In this document: piece by piece, positions 6,558-14,631 of the stretch
How positions within the stretch are numbered: position 1 is the first letter of the stretch
Layout of the letters: the number at the start of each line of letters is the position of its first letter
Origin: Bacillota bacterium
GTDB taxonomy: Bacteria; Bacillota; Clostridia; Christensenellales; Borkfalkiaceae
Assembly: GCA_003343805.1 (NCBI GenBank)
Contig: QAKM01000023.1
Coordinates: 1-35,512, forward strand
Reading direction: 5' to 3'
Length of the DNA stretch: 35,512 bases
Notes under the pieces: model-generated
Databases searched by the model: none
What the model was told of the DNA's origin: nothing
Seen by the model: the letters and a program-made list of their open reading frames with translations, nothing else
Position numbers and translations under genes: made by a program

Positions 6558-8021
6558 ATGAATACTTACATCGGCATCGATCTCGGCACGAGCGGCTTAA
6601 AACTTCTGCTCGTTGCCGCAGACGGAAAAATCCTTTCGGAAAATACGCAGACCTATCCCGTCTCCTATCCGCAGCCCGGCTGGAGCGAACAGAACCCCGG
6701 GGATTGGTACGTTGCCGCTCTCCGCGGGCTCAAAGCGCTGCTCGAAGGGCAGGACAAGACGGCCGTCAAGGGCATCTCCTTCGGCGGACAGATGCACGGA
6801 CTCGTCATCCTCGACGAACAGGACGACATCATCCGTCCCGCCATCCTCTGGAACGACGGTCGGACGGAAGAGGAGACCAAATACTTAAACGAAGTATTCG
6901 GGAAGGACAAACTCTCTCAGTACACGGGCAACATCGCTTTCGCGGGCTTCACGGCGCCCAAGCTGCTCTGGCTGAGAAAGCACGAGCCCGAGAACTTTGC
7001 CCGCATCAAAAAGATCATGCTGCCCAAGGACTATCTTTGCTACCGCCTTTCGGGCGCGTTTGCAACGGACGTCTCGGATGCGAGCGGCACGCTCTTCTTC
7101 GACGTCCGGCATCGCCGCTGGAGCATGGATATGTGCCGCGAGCTCGGCATCACAAACCTCCAGCTCCCCAAACTCTATGAGAGCTTCAAGGCGGTCGGCA
7201 CGCTGAAAGGAGAGATCGCGGAAGAGCTGGGGCTCACTCCGGACGTCAAGGTCATTGCAGGCGCGGGGGACAATGCCGCCGCGGCCGTCGGGACGGGCGT
7301 CGTGGGCGAGGGCGGCTGCAACATCTCCCTCGGCACGAGCGGCACCCTCTTTGTCTCCTCCAAGAGCTTCCGCGAGGACAAAGTGAACGCCATGCACAGC
7401 TTCTGCAATGCAGACGGCTATTGGCACCTCATGGGGTGCATCCTGTCGGCGGCAAGTTGCAACAGTTGGTGGGTGAACGGCATCCTGCAGTCGGACGATT
7501 ACAAGAAGGAAGAGGCGGGGCTCGAGGAAAAGATGGGCAAAAACGACGTCTTTTTCCTGCCGTACCTCATGGGCGAGCGCAGCCCGCACAACGACACGTC
7601 GGCGCGCGGGGCGTTCATCGGGATGCGTGCGGATACGACGCGCGGCGAGATGACGCTCGCGATGCTGGAGGGCGTGACGTTCGCGCTCCGTGACTGCCTG
7701 GAGGCGGCAAAGCGCAACGGCGTGGAGATCGGACGCACCAAACTGTGCGGCGGCGGCGCCAAGAGCCCGCTGTGGCGCAAGATCGTCGCCAACGTCATGA
7801 ATATGCCCGTCGATCTGCCGCAGACCGAGCAGGGCCCCGGCTTCGGCGCCGCGATGCTCGCGATGGTGGGCTGCGGGGAGTACGGCTCCGTGCAGGCGGC
7901 GGCGGATGCGATCGTGCGCGTCAGAGAGACGGTGCTGCCCGATCCAGAGATCGCCGCGGCGTACGAAGAGAAGTACCGCCATTTTACAAAACTCTATCCC
8001 GCTTTGAAGGGACTCTTCTGA
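6558..8021 (+). CDS. xylB: Xylulokinase (FGGY family)
   Basis: The 487-residue cytoplasmic kinase phosphorylates D-xylulose to xylulose 5-phosphate for the pentose phosphate pathway. Visible motifs are the N-terminal phosphate loop GIDLGTSGLK, SFGGQMHGL with the xylulokinase Met79-His80 pair, ILWNDGR, the catalytic aspartate D238 in AGAGDNAAAAVG, NISLGTSGTLF, and the C-terminal LCGGGAKSPLWRKI. Length and motif order are normal for XylB. CGGAG lies about 10 bases before ATG 6558. No xylA-type xylose isomerase is present in the window. The upstream isomerase-family gene may supply its substrate. Confidence 0.92.
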   Translation: MNTYIGIDLGTSGLKLLLVAADGKILSENTQTYPVSYPQPGWSEQNPGDWYVAALRGLKALLEGQDKTAVKGISFGGQMHGLVILDEQDDIIRPAILWNDGRTEEETKYLNEVFGKDKLSQYTGNIAFAGFTAPKLLWLRKHEPENFARIKKIMLPKDYLCYRLSGAFATDVSDASGTLFFDVRHRRWSMDMCRELGITNLQLPKLYESFKAVGTLKGEIAEELGLTPDVKVIAGAGDNAAAAVGTGVVGEGGCNISLGTSGTLFVSSKSFREDKVNAMHSFCNADGYWHLMGCILSAASCNSWWVNGILQSDDYKKEEAGLEEKMGKNDVFFLPYLMGERSPHNDTSARGAFIGMRADTTRGEMTLAMLEGVTFALRDCLEAAKRNGVEIGRTKLCGGGAKSPLWRKIVANVMNMPVDLPQTEQGPGFGAAMLAMVGCGEYGSVQAAADAIVRVRETVLPDPEIAAAYEEKYRHFTKLYPALKGLF

Positions 8022-8040
8022 AAAATACAGAAAAACGAAA

Positions 8041-8066
8041 GGGGCGCAGCCAAACGGCTGCGCCCC
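8041..8066. terminator. Bidirectional terminator between convergent genes
   Basis: The perfect 11-bp stem GGGGCGCAGCC/GGCTGCGCCCC has loop AAAC. The minus strand continues with TTTCGTTTTT, a good tail for the gene at 8092-9204. On the plus strand the tail is weaker. It serves both xylB and the convergent gene. Confidence 0.85.
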
Positions 8067-8091
8067 GATCTTATCTGTGAAATTTTGCCGC

Positions 8092-9204
8092 TCAGATCTT
8101 CTTCACAAAGGAGCGGCGGCGCTTGTGGAGGACGTTGTCGAAGTGCTTCCACTGGTTGAGGATGTTGTAGTTCTCCTCGAGGTTCAAATTGGTCTCGCAG
8201 TACTTTGCCGTGCCTTCCGTCATCATGCGGCCGATGGCGTCGATCATCACAAGGCTGACGCCGCGGTAGGCGGGCAGCACGCCGATGAGGGCAAGGTCGA
8301 TGATCTCGGGCTCTCTGACCGCCTTCAGGACGCGGAAGAGGGTGGGGAGGGTCATCCTGCCGCCCGACTTTTGCAGCGCCTTGGAGATGGAGGGAAAGCA
8401 CAGCCCGAAGCAGACGGGCCTTTCATTTTCGTCCAGGATCATCGCAACATAGCGGATGTCGATGATTTGGCGGAAGCTCTTGATGAGTTCCTTTTTCATG
8501 TTTTCCGTAAAGGGTACGGTGCCGTAGATCTCGGCATACGTCTCGTCGAGGATGCGGAAGAAGTCGTCCTTGTAGAGGCGGATGAACTCGTCTGCCGACT
8601 TCGTTTCGCTCAGATGCACTTTGTAGCGCTTCATGATCTTGTCGCGCAGCTCGGGAAGGCGCTTGTCGGGCTCCTTGGGGGGATAGAGCTTGTGTTCCAC
8701 CCAATCAACTTCCTTTTGGTACCCCAGATGTTCGATGAGTTTCTGATAGTAGGGGTAGTTGTACTGCTCCTCGAAGGTGGAGAGCTCCTCGAAGCCCTCG
8801 ATGAGCAGGCCTTCGCGCTCGAAATCGGAAAAGCCGAGGGGGCCGACGACTTCCTCCATGCCCTTTTCTTTCGCCCATTTCTCGACGGCACTAAAGAGGG
8901 CGGTTGCAACTTCCTGGTCGTCGATGCTGTCGAATCGCGTAAAGCGGACGCGCTTTTGCTGCCACTTCTCGTTGGCGGCGCGCTGCAGAATGCCCGAAAT
9001 GCGTCCGACGACTTCGCCCCCGCGGTATGCAAGGAAGTAGACGGCCTCCGACGTCTCGTAATAGTGATAGTCGCTCTTAAAGAGCTTCATCTCGTCCGCA
9101 TAGAGGGGCGGGACGAAGTAGGGGTTGTTCTTATAGAGCATAAGGGGAAAGTTGACGAATGCCCGCTGCTCCTTGGGTGTTTTGGCTTCTCTGATCTCGA
9201 TCAT
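8092..9204 (-). CDS. GNAT-like acyltransferase family protein of unknown substrate
   Basis: The 370-residue soluble protein has the layout of large N-acetyltransferase-fold proteins usually annotated only as GNAT or hypothetical. The N terminus (REAKTPKEQRAFVNFPLMLYKNNPYFVPPLYADEMKL) and the GRISGI, GPLGFSDFEREGLLIEGFE and LIGVLPAYRGVSLVMIDAIG blocks are characteristic. The last resembles the acetyl-CoA-binding turn of GNAT enzymes. No membrane segment or signal peptide is seen. ATG 9204 is preceded by AAAGGAT about 11 bases upstream, and a consensus promoter lies at 9236-9264. It stands alone in its transcript and ends at a strong terminator. Substrate and physiological role are unknown. Confidence 0.6.
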   Translation of the reverse strand: MIEIREAKTPKEQRAFVNFPLMLYKNNPYFVPPLYADEMKLFKSDYHYYETSEAVYFLAYRGGEVVGRISGILQRAANEKWQQKRVRFTRFDSIDDQEVATALFSAVEKWAKEKGMEEVVGPLGFSDFEREGLLIEGFEELSTFEEQYNYPYYQKLIEHLGYQKEVDWVEHKLYPPKEPDKRLPELRDKIMKRYKVHLSETKSADEFIRLYKDDFFRILDETYAEIYGTVPFTENMKKELIKSFRQIIDIRYVAMILDENERPVCFGLCFPSISKALQKSGGRMTLPTLFRVLKAVREPEIIDLALIGVLPAYRGVSLVMIDAIGRMMTEGTAKYCETNLNLEENYNILNQWKHFDNVLHKRRRSFVKKI

Positions 9205-9235
9205 ATTCTCTTACATCCTTTCTTTACTTAACAAA

Positions 9236-9264
9236 ATTATACACGCTTCCCGAAAAAAAGTCAA
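9236..9264 (-). promoter_or_regulatory. Promoter of the GNAT-like gene
   Basis: On the minus strand TTGACT (9259-9264), a 17-base spacer and a perfect TATAAT (9236-9241) are present, giving a start near 9229. Spo0A-box-like sequences lie 40-95 bases upstream and are shared with the divergent gene at 9481. Confidence 0.88.
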
Positions 9265-9301
9265 GAAAATCCGCCGTCGGGCGCCCCTTGGGGGGAAGCG
9301 C

Positions 9302-9375
9302 GTCGAACAGCGGCGAACGGCGTAAATACTCATTTTGAAATTCGACTTTTTTCGACAAAGATTGATAAAAATCGA
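9302..9375. promoter_or_regulatory. Cluster of Spo0A-box-like sites
   Basis: TTCGACAAA at 9351-9359 is the exact complement of the Spo0A box TTTGTCGAA. Ten bases away, at 9341-9349, TTCGACTTT shares the GTCGAA core. Another GTCGAA occurs on the plus strand at 9302-9307, and ATCGAC at 9371-9376 is a partial match. Tandem boxes 10 bp apart are typical of Spo0A-regulated promoters. The cluster sits between two divergent promoters, one of which drives a Spo0A-domain gene. Confidence 0.55.
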
Positions 9376-9408
9376 CGGGAGATGCGAAAAAGTTTTTGCA
9401 AAAAATAC

Positions 9409-9437
9409 TTTACAATCGATTTGTGTTAAATTATAAT
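9409..9437 (+). promoter_or_regulatory. Promoter of the Spo0A-domain gene
   Basis: TTTACA (9409-9414), a 17-base spacer and a perfect TATAAT (9432-9437) place the start near 9444. AGGAGG at about 9464-9469 precedes ATG 9481. The UP-like GAAAAAGTTTTTG lies at 9386-9398. Confidence 0.88.
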
Positions 9438-9480
9438 TTTAACTACGATCAATGCTATATGATAGGAGGTTAGGGAAAAA

Positions 9481-9750
9481 ATGACAGAACTGGAACAAGA
9501 CACGCTTTCCTCGCGGCTCTTAGCACTCGGCGTAAAGCCGCACCTGAAGGGACACGCTTACTTCCTTGCAGGGGAGCAGATGCTTTCGGGATCCGGGAAG
9601 ATGCCGTCCGTCCATGAGCTGGCCGAACGGTGCGGAACGTCGGACGGGCACATGGAGGCTGCGCTTGCCATGTGCGTGGAAGTTGCAAAGCTGCGCACAG
9701 GCAGGAACTTCCGGAATGCGGAGGAACTTCTCCGCGCTGCCATGTCCTGA
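9481..9750 (+). CDS. Stand-alone Spo0A C-terminal (DNA-binding) domain protein
   Basis: This 89-residue protein aligns by eye with the effector domain of Spo0A. LGVKPHLKGHAYFLAG (16-31) matches the IGVPAHIKGYLYLREAI helix, LAERCGTSDGHMEAALAMCVEVAK (47-70) matches the recognition segment [24 protein letters not shown], and the C terminus is shorter than in Spo0A. There is no receiver domain and so no phosphorylatable aspartate. A full promoter, a good ribosome binding site and a terminator show it is a complete monocistronic gene, not a fragment. It probably binds DNA independently of the phosphorelay. Whether it activates, represses or competes with Spo0A is unknown. The upstream boxes suggest autoregulation or Spo0A control. 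Confidence 0.72.
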   Translation: MTELEQDTLSSRLLALGVKPHLKGHAYFLAGEQMLSGSGKMPSVHELAERCGTSDGHMEAALAMCVEVAKLRTGRNFRNAEELLRAAMS

Positions 9751-9763
9751 CGGGGCATGAAGG

Positions 9764-9799
9764 GGCGCGCGCCGCGGAATATCCGCGGCGCGCGCCTTT
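9764..9799 (+). terminator. Very stable terminator after the Spo0A-domain gene
   Basis: A perfect 15-bp, almost all-G/C stem (arms 9764-9778 and 9782-9796) has a 3-base loop and is followed by TTTCGTATTT. It separates this gene from convergent metA and may also stop metA transcripts, though the minus-strand T tail is poor. Confidence 0.85.
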
Positions 9800-9830
9800 C
9801 GTATTTAGGAGTTCGCCCGATAGGCGCGGC

Positions 9831-10733
9831 TCAGTCAAAGCGGTAGGGCGTTGTCTGATAGACGAAGTTGAGCCAGTTGTTGTAGAAGAGGTTGGCGGTC
9901 GACGACCAGTTCATCTTGATGCCGCCCGCATCGTTGAAGTAGTTGAAGGGCTTTTCGATGGGCAGCCCCTTCTTGAGGTCGCGCTCGTATTCCTTTTCCA
10001 GCGTGTCGCGGTCGTATTCCATGTGCCCGAGGACGAATACCTCGGAATGATTGAGGTTGGAGGCGATCGCGGCGCCCGCCCGATGGGAGGCGGCGAGCAC
10101 TTTGAGGCGGGGCTCCTTTCTCAGATCGCTCTCGCGCACGGTGGAGTGGCGGGAGTGGCAGACGTGGAACTCGTCCGAAATGCCGCGCATGAGGGGATCG
10201 GGATCGGCGGTCTGCTCCTTGCGGTGGGTGAACACGCCGAAGAGCTTGCGGGGGAGCGGGTATTTGGGGATGCCGTAGAAGTAGTTGAGTGCCGCCATCG
10301 CCCCCCAGCAGATGAAGATGGTGGAGGTGACGTTGGTGCGCGTGAAGTCGAAGAGCTTTGTAAGCTCGTCCCAATAGGCGACGTCCTTAAATTCCATGTC
10401 CTCGACGGGCGCGCCCGTGACGATCATGCCGTCGAAGTGGCGGTCTTTGACGCGCTCGAAGGGCTGATAGAAGCGTTCAAGGTATTCCGCTTCGGTGTTT
10501 TTGGAGCGGTAGCTCTCCGTGTGGATGAGGGTGATGTTCACCTGCAGCGGGGAGTTGGAAAGAAGGCGCATGAACTGCGTTTCCGTCTCCTTCTTGGTGG
10601 GCATCAGGTTGAGGATGGCGATCTCGATGGGACGGATGTCCTGCGAGGTGGCGCGCTCCTTGTCCATCACGAAGATGCGCTCGCCCTGCAAGACCGAATA
10701 GGCGGGGATGTTGCGGTCGATGACGATGGGCAT
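9831..10733 (-). CDS. metA: Homoserine O-acetyltransferase (MetA family)
   Basis: The 300-residue cytoplasmic enzyme acylates L-homoserine in the first committed step of methionine synthesis. All key family residues fall at standard numbering: K47, the nucleophile C142 (FICWGAM), the HSRHST block, and LGHMEYDRDTL with the catalytic His-Glu pair. Residue 111 is glutamate (GAPVEDMEF). In this family Glu111 favours acetyl-CoA and Gly111, as in E. coli, favours succinyl-CoA, so the product should be O-acetylhomoserine. That fits metY, which ends 2 bases before this ATG. The longer frame upstream overlaps metY and was rejected because MPIVIDRNIPAY is the family start. Confidence 0.95.
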   Translation of the reverse strand: MPIVIDRNIPAYSVLQGERIFVMDKERATSQDIRPIEIAILNLMPTKKETETQFMRLLSNSPLQVNITLIHTESYRSKNTEAEYLERFYQPFERVKDRHFDGMIVTGAPVEDMEFKDVAYWDELTKLFDFTRTNVTSTIFICWGAMAALNYFYGIPKYPLPRKLFGVFTHRKEQTADPDPLMRGISDEFHVCHSRHSTVRESDLRKEPRLKVLAASHRAGAAIASNLNHSEVFVLGHMEYDRDTLEKEYERDLKKGLPIEKPFNYFNDAGGIKMNWSSTANLFYNNWLNFVYQTTPYRFD

Positions 10734-10735
10734 AT

Positions 10736-12007
10736 TCAGACCTCGGCGAGCGCCTGCGTTAAGTCGGCGATGATGTCGTCGGGGTTTTCGATGCCGACGG
10801 AGAGGCGGACGAGGTTCGCGGGGATGCCCGCCTTCTTGAGATCCTCGTCCGAGAGCTGGCGGTGCGTCGTCGAAGCGGGGTGCAGCACGCAGCTCCTCAC
10901 GTCCGCGACGTGCGTCTCCTGCGTGATGAGCTTCAAGTGCTCCATAAAGCGGGCGCAGTCGTGCGCGTCGCCCCTGATACCGAAGCTCATCATGCCGCCC
11001 GTGCCCATGGGCAGATACTTTTTGGCGAGGGCGTGATAGCGGTCGTGCTCCAGAGAGGGATGGCGCACCCACTCGATCTTGGGATGGCTGTTGAGGAAGG
11101 CGGCGACCTTCTTTGCGTTGGAGCAATGGCGCTCCATGCGGAGGGCGAGCGTGTCGCAGCCGAGATAGGTCAGGAATGCGTTCTGCGGGCTCATGATGGC
11201 GCCCGTATCGCGGATCATCTGCGCGCGGCACTTGGTGCCGAAGGGAACTTTCTCGTTCGCATACACGAGGCCGTGATAGCTCTCGTCGGGCGTGTTGAAG
11301 TCGGGATAGCGGGGATTGCCCTTATAGTCGAAGTTGGCGATATCCACGATCATGCCGCCGAGCGCCGCCGCGTGGCCGTCGATGTACTTGCTCGTGGAGT
11401 GGATGACGATGTTGGCGCCGAGCTCGCCGGGACGGCAGAGGATGGGCGTTGCGAGCGTGTTGTCGACGATGAAGAGGAGCTTGTTCTCCTTTGCGATCGA
11501 GGAAAGTTTTTCAAAGTCGAGCACGGCGACGACGGGGTTTGCGACCGTCTCCGCGTAAATAAATCTCGTCTTGTCGTCAACGAGGGAGGCGATCTTCTCC
11601 TTGGGATCGTCCACATCGAACATCCGGCACTCGACGCCAAGCTTTGGCAGCGTCGTGCCGAAGAGGTTGAAGGTGCCGCCGTACACTTCGCTCGCACAGA
11701 CGATGTTGTCGCCTGCGCGGCAGAGCGTCATCGCGGTCAGAAGGATGGCAGACATCCCCGAAGCGCAGCCGATGCCGTATGCGCCGCCCTCAAGCGCCGC
11801 AACGCGCTTTTCGAGCGCTTCGACGGTGGGGTTTGCAAGGCGGGTGTAGAAGAAGCCCTCCGCCTTGAGATCGAAAAGGTCCGCCATCTGCTGCGTATCG
11901 CCGTAGAAGAAGGTCGTGCTCTGGCAGATCTGGGGGATGCGGCTCTCGCCCGTCTTGGGGGTATAGCCCGCCTGGACGCAGAGCGTGTCGCGCTGTAAAT
12001 TACTCAT
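10736..12007 (-). CDS. metY: O-acetylhomoserine sulfhydrylase
   Basis: The 423-residue PLP enzyme of the Cys/Met metabolism family converts O-acetylhomoserine and sulfide (or methanethiol) to homocysteine (or methionine). The PLP lysine is K207 in HSTSKYIDGH, with D182 in VDNTLATP and the YTRLANPT and SGMSAI blocks in their usual places. The length and the YANEKVPFGTK insert fit MetY rather than the shorter MetB/MetC enzymes. The ribosome binding site AGGTGAT lies 6 bases before ATG 12007. It follows smpB by 34 bases with no terminator, and precedes metA by 2 bases. I see no SAM riboswitch or T-box before it. Confidence 0.93.
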   Translation of the reverse strand: MSNLQRDTLCVQAGYTPKTGESRIPQICQSTTFFYGDTQQMADLFDLKAEGFFYTRLANPTVEALEKRVAALEGGAYGIGCASGMSAILLTAMTLCRAGDNIVCASEVYGGTFNLFGTTLPKLGVECRMFDVDDPKEKIASLVDDKTRFIYAETVANPVVAVLDFEKLSSIAKENKLLFIVDNTLATPILCRPGELGANIVIHSTSKYIDGHAAALGGMIVDIANFDYKGNPRYPDFNTPDESYHGLVYANEKVPFGTKCRAQMIRDTGAIMSPQNAFLTYLGCDTLALRMERHCSNAKKVAAFLNSHPKIEWVRHPSLEHDRYHALAKKYLPMGTGGMMSFGIRGDAHDCARFMEHLKLITQETHVADVRSCVLHPASTTHRQLSDEDLKKAGIPANLVRLSVGIENPDDIIADLTQALAEV

Positions 12008-12041
12008 GATTGATCACCTCGCAATGTGGGTATTTCCGTTT

Positions 12042-12494
12042 TTACTGCATATATTCTTTGGCTTCGCGGTCGGCGGCGCGCTTTGCGTCGCGTTCCGCCA
12101 GCGAACGCTTCTTGTCGTAGGTATGCTTGCCGCGGCAGAGGGCGATTTCCACCTTGACGAGCGCGTCCTTGAAATAGACTTTGAGCGGGACGAGCGTGTA
12201 GCCCGATCTATTGACTTTGCCCGCGATCTTGGCGATCTCCTGCCGGTGCAGAAGGAGCTTCCGATCCTTCCGGCTGTCGCGCGTCGAGAAGGCGCCGCTC
12301 TTGTCGTAGAGGGCGATGTGCATATTCTTGAGGAACACTTCGCCGCGCTCGACGAGGCAGAAACTTTCCGAAAGCGAGGCCTTGCCGAGGCGCAGCGATT
12401 TGACTTCCGCGCCTTCGAGCACGATGCCCGCTTCAAACTTTTCCTCGATGAAGTATTCAAAGGAGGCGGACTTGTTGACGGTCACGATCTTCAT
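12042..12494 (-). CDS. smpB: SmpB, tmRNA-binding protein
   Basis: The 150-residue protein has the SmpB beta-barrel signature (YFIEEKFEAGIVLEGAEVKSLR, FLKNMHIALYDKSG, DRKLLLHRQEI) and the basic C-terminal tail (KKRSLAERDAKRAADREAKEY) that enters the mRNA channel. It binds tmRNA and rescues stalled ribosomes by trans-translation. It lies 8 bases after rnr, its classical operon partner. The ssrA gene often found next to smpB is not visible in the window. Confidence 0.97.
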   Translation of the reverse strand: MKIVTVNKSASFEYFIEEKFEAGIVLEGAEVKSLRLGKASLSESFCLVERGEVFLKNMHIALYDKSGAFSTRDSRKDRKLLLHRQEIAKIAGKVNRSGYTLVPLKVYFKDALVKVEIALCRGKHTYDKKRSLAERDAKRAADREAKEYMQ

Positions 12495-12502
12495 CTCTCA
12501 CC

Positions 12503-14599
12503 TCACGCTTGGTCGAGCACCGCAAGCAGCTTGAACTGCGTCCGGCGCATTCCCCAGTCGACGCCCGCCACCTGCACGAGGAGCCGCTCGCCGAGACGGA
12601 AGCTCTGGCGGGTGCCGCGCAGCCGGAACTGCTCTTCGATGAACTCATAGTAGTCGTCGGGAAGGGTCTCGACGGGCAAAAAGCCTTCGATGGAGTTGTC
12701 GAGCTCGGCAAACAGCCCGAAGGAAGTGACGCCCGAGACAGTCGCTTCAAACGTTTCGCCGATCTTATCCTGCATATAGGCGACGGTGTAGAGGGCATCG
12801 ACGTCGCGCTCGGCATCCGTCGCGTTCCGTTCGCATTCGGAGGAGCGGTACGCCGCCTCGACGACAAAGTTCTTGTACTTTTCTTTGGTCTCTTCGGGGC
12901 GGGAGAGGCTCTCCTTGATGATGCGGTGGATGCAGAGGTCGGGATAGCGGCGGATGGGGGAGGTGAAGTGGCAGTAACATTCGGAAGCGAGCCCGAAGTG
13001 GCCCACATTCTCCGCCGAGTACTTCGCCTTCATCATCGAGCGCAGCATCACGCGGTTGACGAGGGGATAGAGCGCGTTCCCTTCGAGAGAGTGCAGAAGC
13101 TCCTGATAGTCGAAGGGGGTGACCTTCGCGGGGTTGAACTTGACGTTGACGCCCGCTTCGGAGAGGAACTTTACAAAGTCCTTCGCCTTCTCTTCGGAAG
13201 GGTTCTCGTGCACGCGGTAGACAAAGGGCATCTTCTTTTCCGTCATGAGCGTGGCGACCGTCTCGTTGGCGAGCACCATGAATTGCTCGATGAGCTCATG
13301 CGAGATGGTGCGCTCGTATTCGGGGATGACGATCTTGCCGTCCACATACAAAATTTTCGCCTCTTTGAGGTCCATCGCGACGCCGCCCTTCGCGGAGCGC
13401 GCGTCCTTCAGAATTTTTGTGAGGCGCACCGCCGTGTCGATCATCTCGACAAGGTCGGGGTATTTTTTTACGGTCTCCTCGTCGCGTTCATAGAGCTTGG
13501 TGACTTCGGTGTACGTCATGCGGTGGCGGGAGCGGATGACGGAGGGGACAACGCGGCCCTTTACGACCTTGCCGCTCCGATCGACCTGCATGAGGCAGGA
13601 GAGGGTGAGCCGTTCCACGCCCTCGTTGAGGGAGCAGATGCCGTTGGAGAGGGCGGGCGGCAGCATGGGCAGCACGCGGTCGGGGAAGTAGACGCTCGTC
13701 CCACGCCTGAAGGCCTCTTTGTCGAGAACGCTGTTCCGCGTCACATAGTGCGTCACGTCCGCGATATGCACGCCGAGCGAAAAGACGCCGTCTTTTTCGG
13801 AGACGGAGATGGCGTCGTCGATGTCGCGCGTGTCCTCGCCGTCGATGGTGATGATGAGCTCCCCGCGAAGATCGAGGCGGCTCCTTAGATCCTTCTCATC
13901 GAAGAAGCGGTCCTCCTGCCTTTTGGCCTCTTCGAGGACGTCTTCGGGGAAAGTTTCATAGAGGTGATGGGCGCGGATGAGGGAGAGCTCTTCCGCAAAG
14001 AAGTCGCCCTTTTCGCCGAGCACTTCCTTGATCTCGCCCACGGGCGTATTGTCGGGGCGGAAGGAAGTGATCTTTGCGACCGCCTTGCTCTCCGGCGGGC
14101 AGTTGTTGGTCTTGCCGGGCAGGATGAGGACGTCGCGGGTGTACTTCCGTTCGTCCGGATGCAGATAGCCGATCTTTCCTTCGCGGCGGAAGGTGCCGAC
14201 GAGCTCCGTGTATCCGCGCGAAAGGACGGCTAAAATTTCCCCTTCGTCGTCCGAGCGGCCGCGCACGGGGATCACAAGCACCGTGTCGCCGTGGAGGGCG
14301 TTCTTGACGGCGCGGCGGGGAATAAAGAGATCGGGCGAGCCGTCCTCGGGGATGACAAAGCCGAAGCCGCGCTCGTTGCCCGAGAAGGTGCCTTTCTTTG
14401 CGCCGAACTGCTCGGCGGTGCCGTAGCGGTAGCGGCTGTCCGAAAGGAGCTCTCCTTCGCGGACGAGGGCGCGCAGGATGTCGCGCAGCCCCAGGCTCTC
14501 CTTTCTTCCGAGCTTCAGGCGCTTTGCGATCTCTTCATCGGTGAGAAGGGCGAAGGTGCCGTCCTTGATTTTTTGCAGGATGGATTGTTTTGCGTTCAA
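12503..14599 (-). CDS. rnr: Ribonuclease R
   Basis: The 698-residue 3'-5' exoribonuclease has an N-terminal winged-helix-like region (to about 65), cold-shock domains (GTFSGNERGFGFVIPED onward), the RNB catalytic domain and a C-terminal S1 domain. The catalytic aspartates are in DGEDTRDIDD (D253, D259, D261, D262). It degrades structured RNA and works with trans-translation, fitting its place between secG and smpB. The start codon is TTG 14599: GGGAGGT is spaced 5 bases upstream, MNAKQSILQK matches the family, and no ATG is available in frame. The weak start and the hairpin before it may limit expression relative to secG. Confidence 0.96.
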   Translation of the reverse strand: MNAKQSILQKIKDGTFALLTDEEIAKRLKLGRKESLGLRDILRALVREGELLSDSRYRYGTAEQFGAKKGTFSGNERGFGFVIPEDGSPDLFIPRRAVKNALHGDTVLVIPVRGRSDDEGEILAVLSRGYTELVGTFRREGKIGYLHPDERKYTRDVLILPGKTNNCPPESKAVAKITSFRPDNTPVGEIKEVLGEKGDFFAEELSLIRAHHLYETFPEDVLEEAKRQEDRFFDEKDLRSRLDLRGELIITIDGEDTRDIDDAISVSEKDGVFSLGVHIADVTHYVTRNSVLDKEAFRRGTSVYFPDRVLPMLPPALSNGICSLNEGVERLTLSCLMQVDRSGKVVKGRVVPSVIRSRHRMTYTEVTKLYERDEETVKKYPDLVEMIDTAVRLTKILKDARSAKGGVAMDLKEAKILYVDGKIVIPEYERTISHELIEQFMVLANETVATLMTEKKMPFVYRVHENPSEEKAKDFVKFLSEAGVNVKFNPAKVTPFDYQELLHSLEGNALYPLVNRVMLRSMMKAKYSAENVGHFGLASECYCHFTSPIRRYPDLCIHRIIKESLSRPEETKEKYKNFVVEAAYRSSECERNATDAERDVDALYTVAYMQDKIGETFEATVSGVTSFGLFAELDNSIEGFLPVETLPDDYYEFIEEQFRLRGTRQSFRLGERLLVQVAGVDWGMRRTQFKLLAVLDQA

Positions 14600-14631
14600 A
14601 TGGGACCTCCCGGAAATGGGCCGAAACTAAC

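Noticed and set aside
8077..9231. Long plus-strand frame opposite the acyltransferase-like gene
   Set aside because: It is an antisense shadow rich in Val/Glu/Asp/Leu with no motif, no ribosome binding site and no promoter. The minus-strand gene has all three.
10734..11231. Upstream extension of metA
   Set aside because: The extension is an Arg/Pro/His-rich shadow of metY. MetA motifs and standard residue numbering require the start at 10733.
12008..12041. Riboswitch or T-box before metY
   Set aside because: The gap to smpB is only 34 bases and shows no conserved core, terminator or T-box motif.
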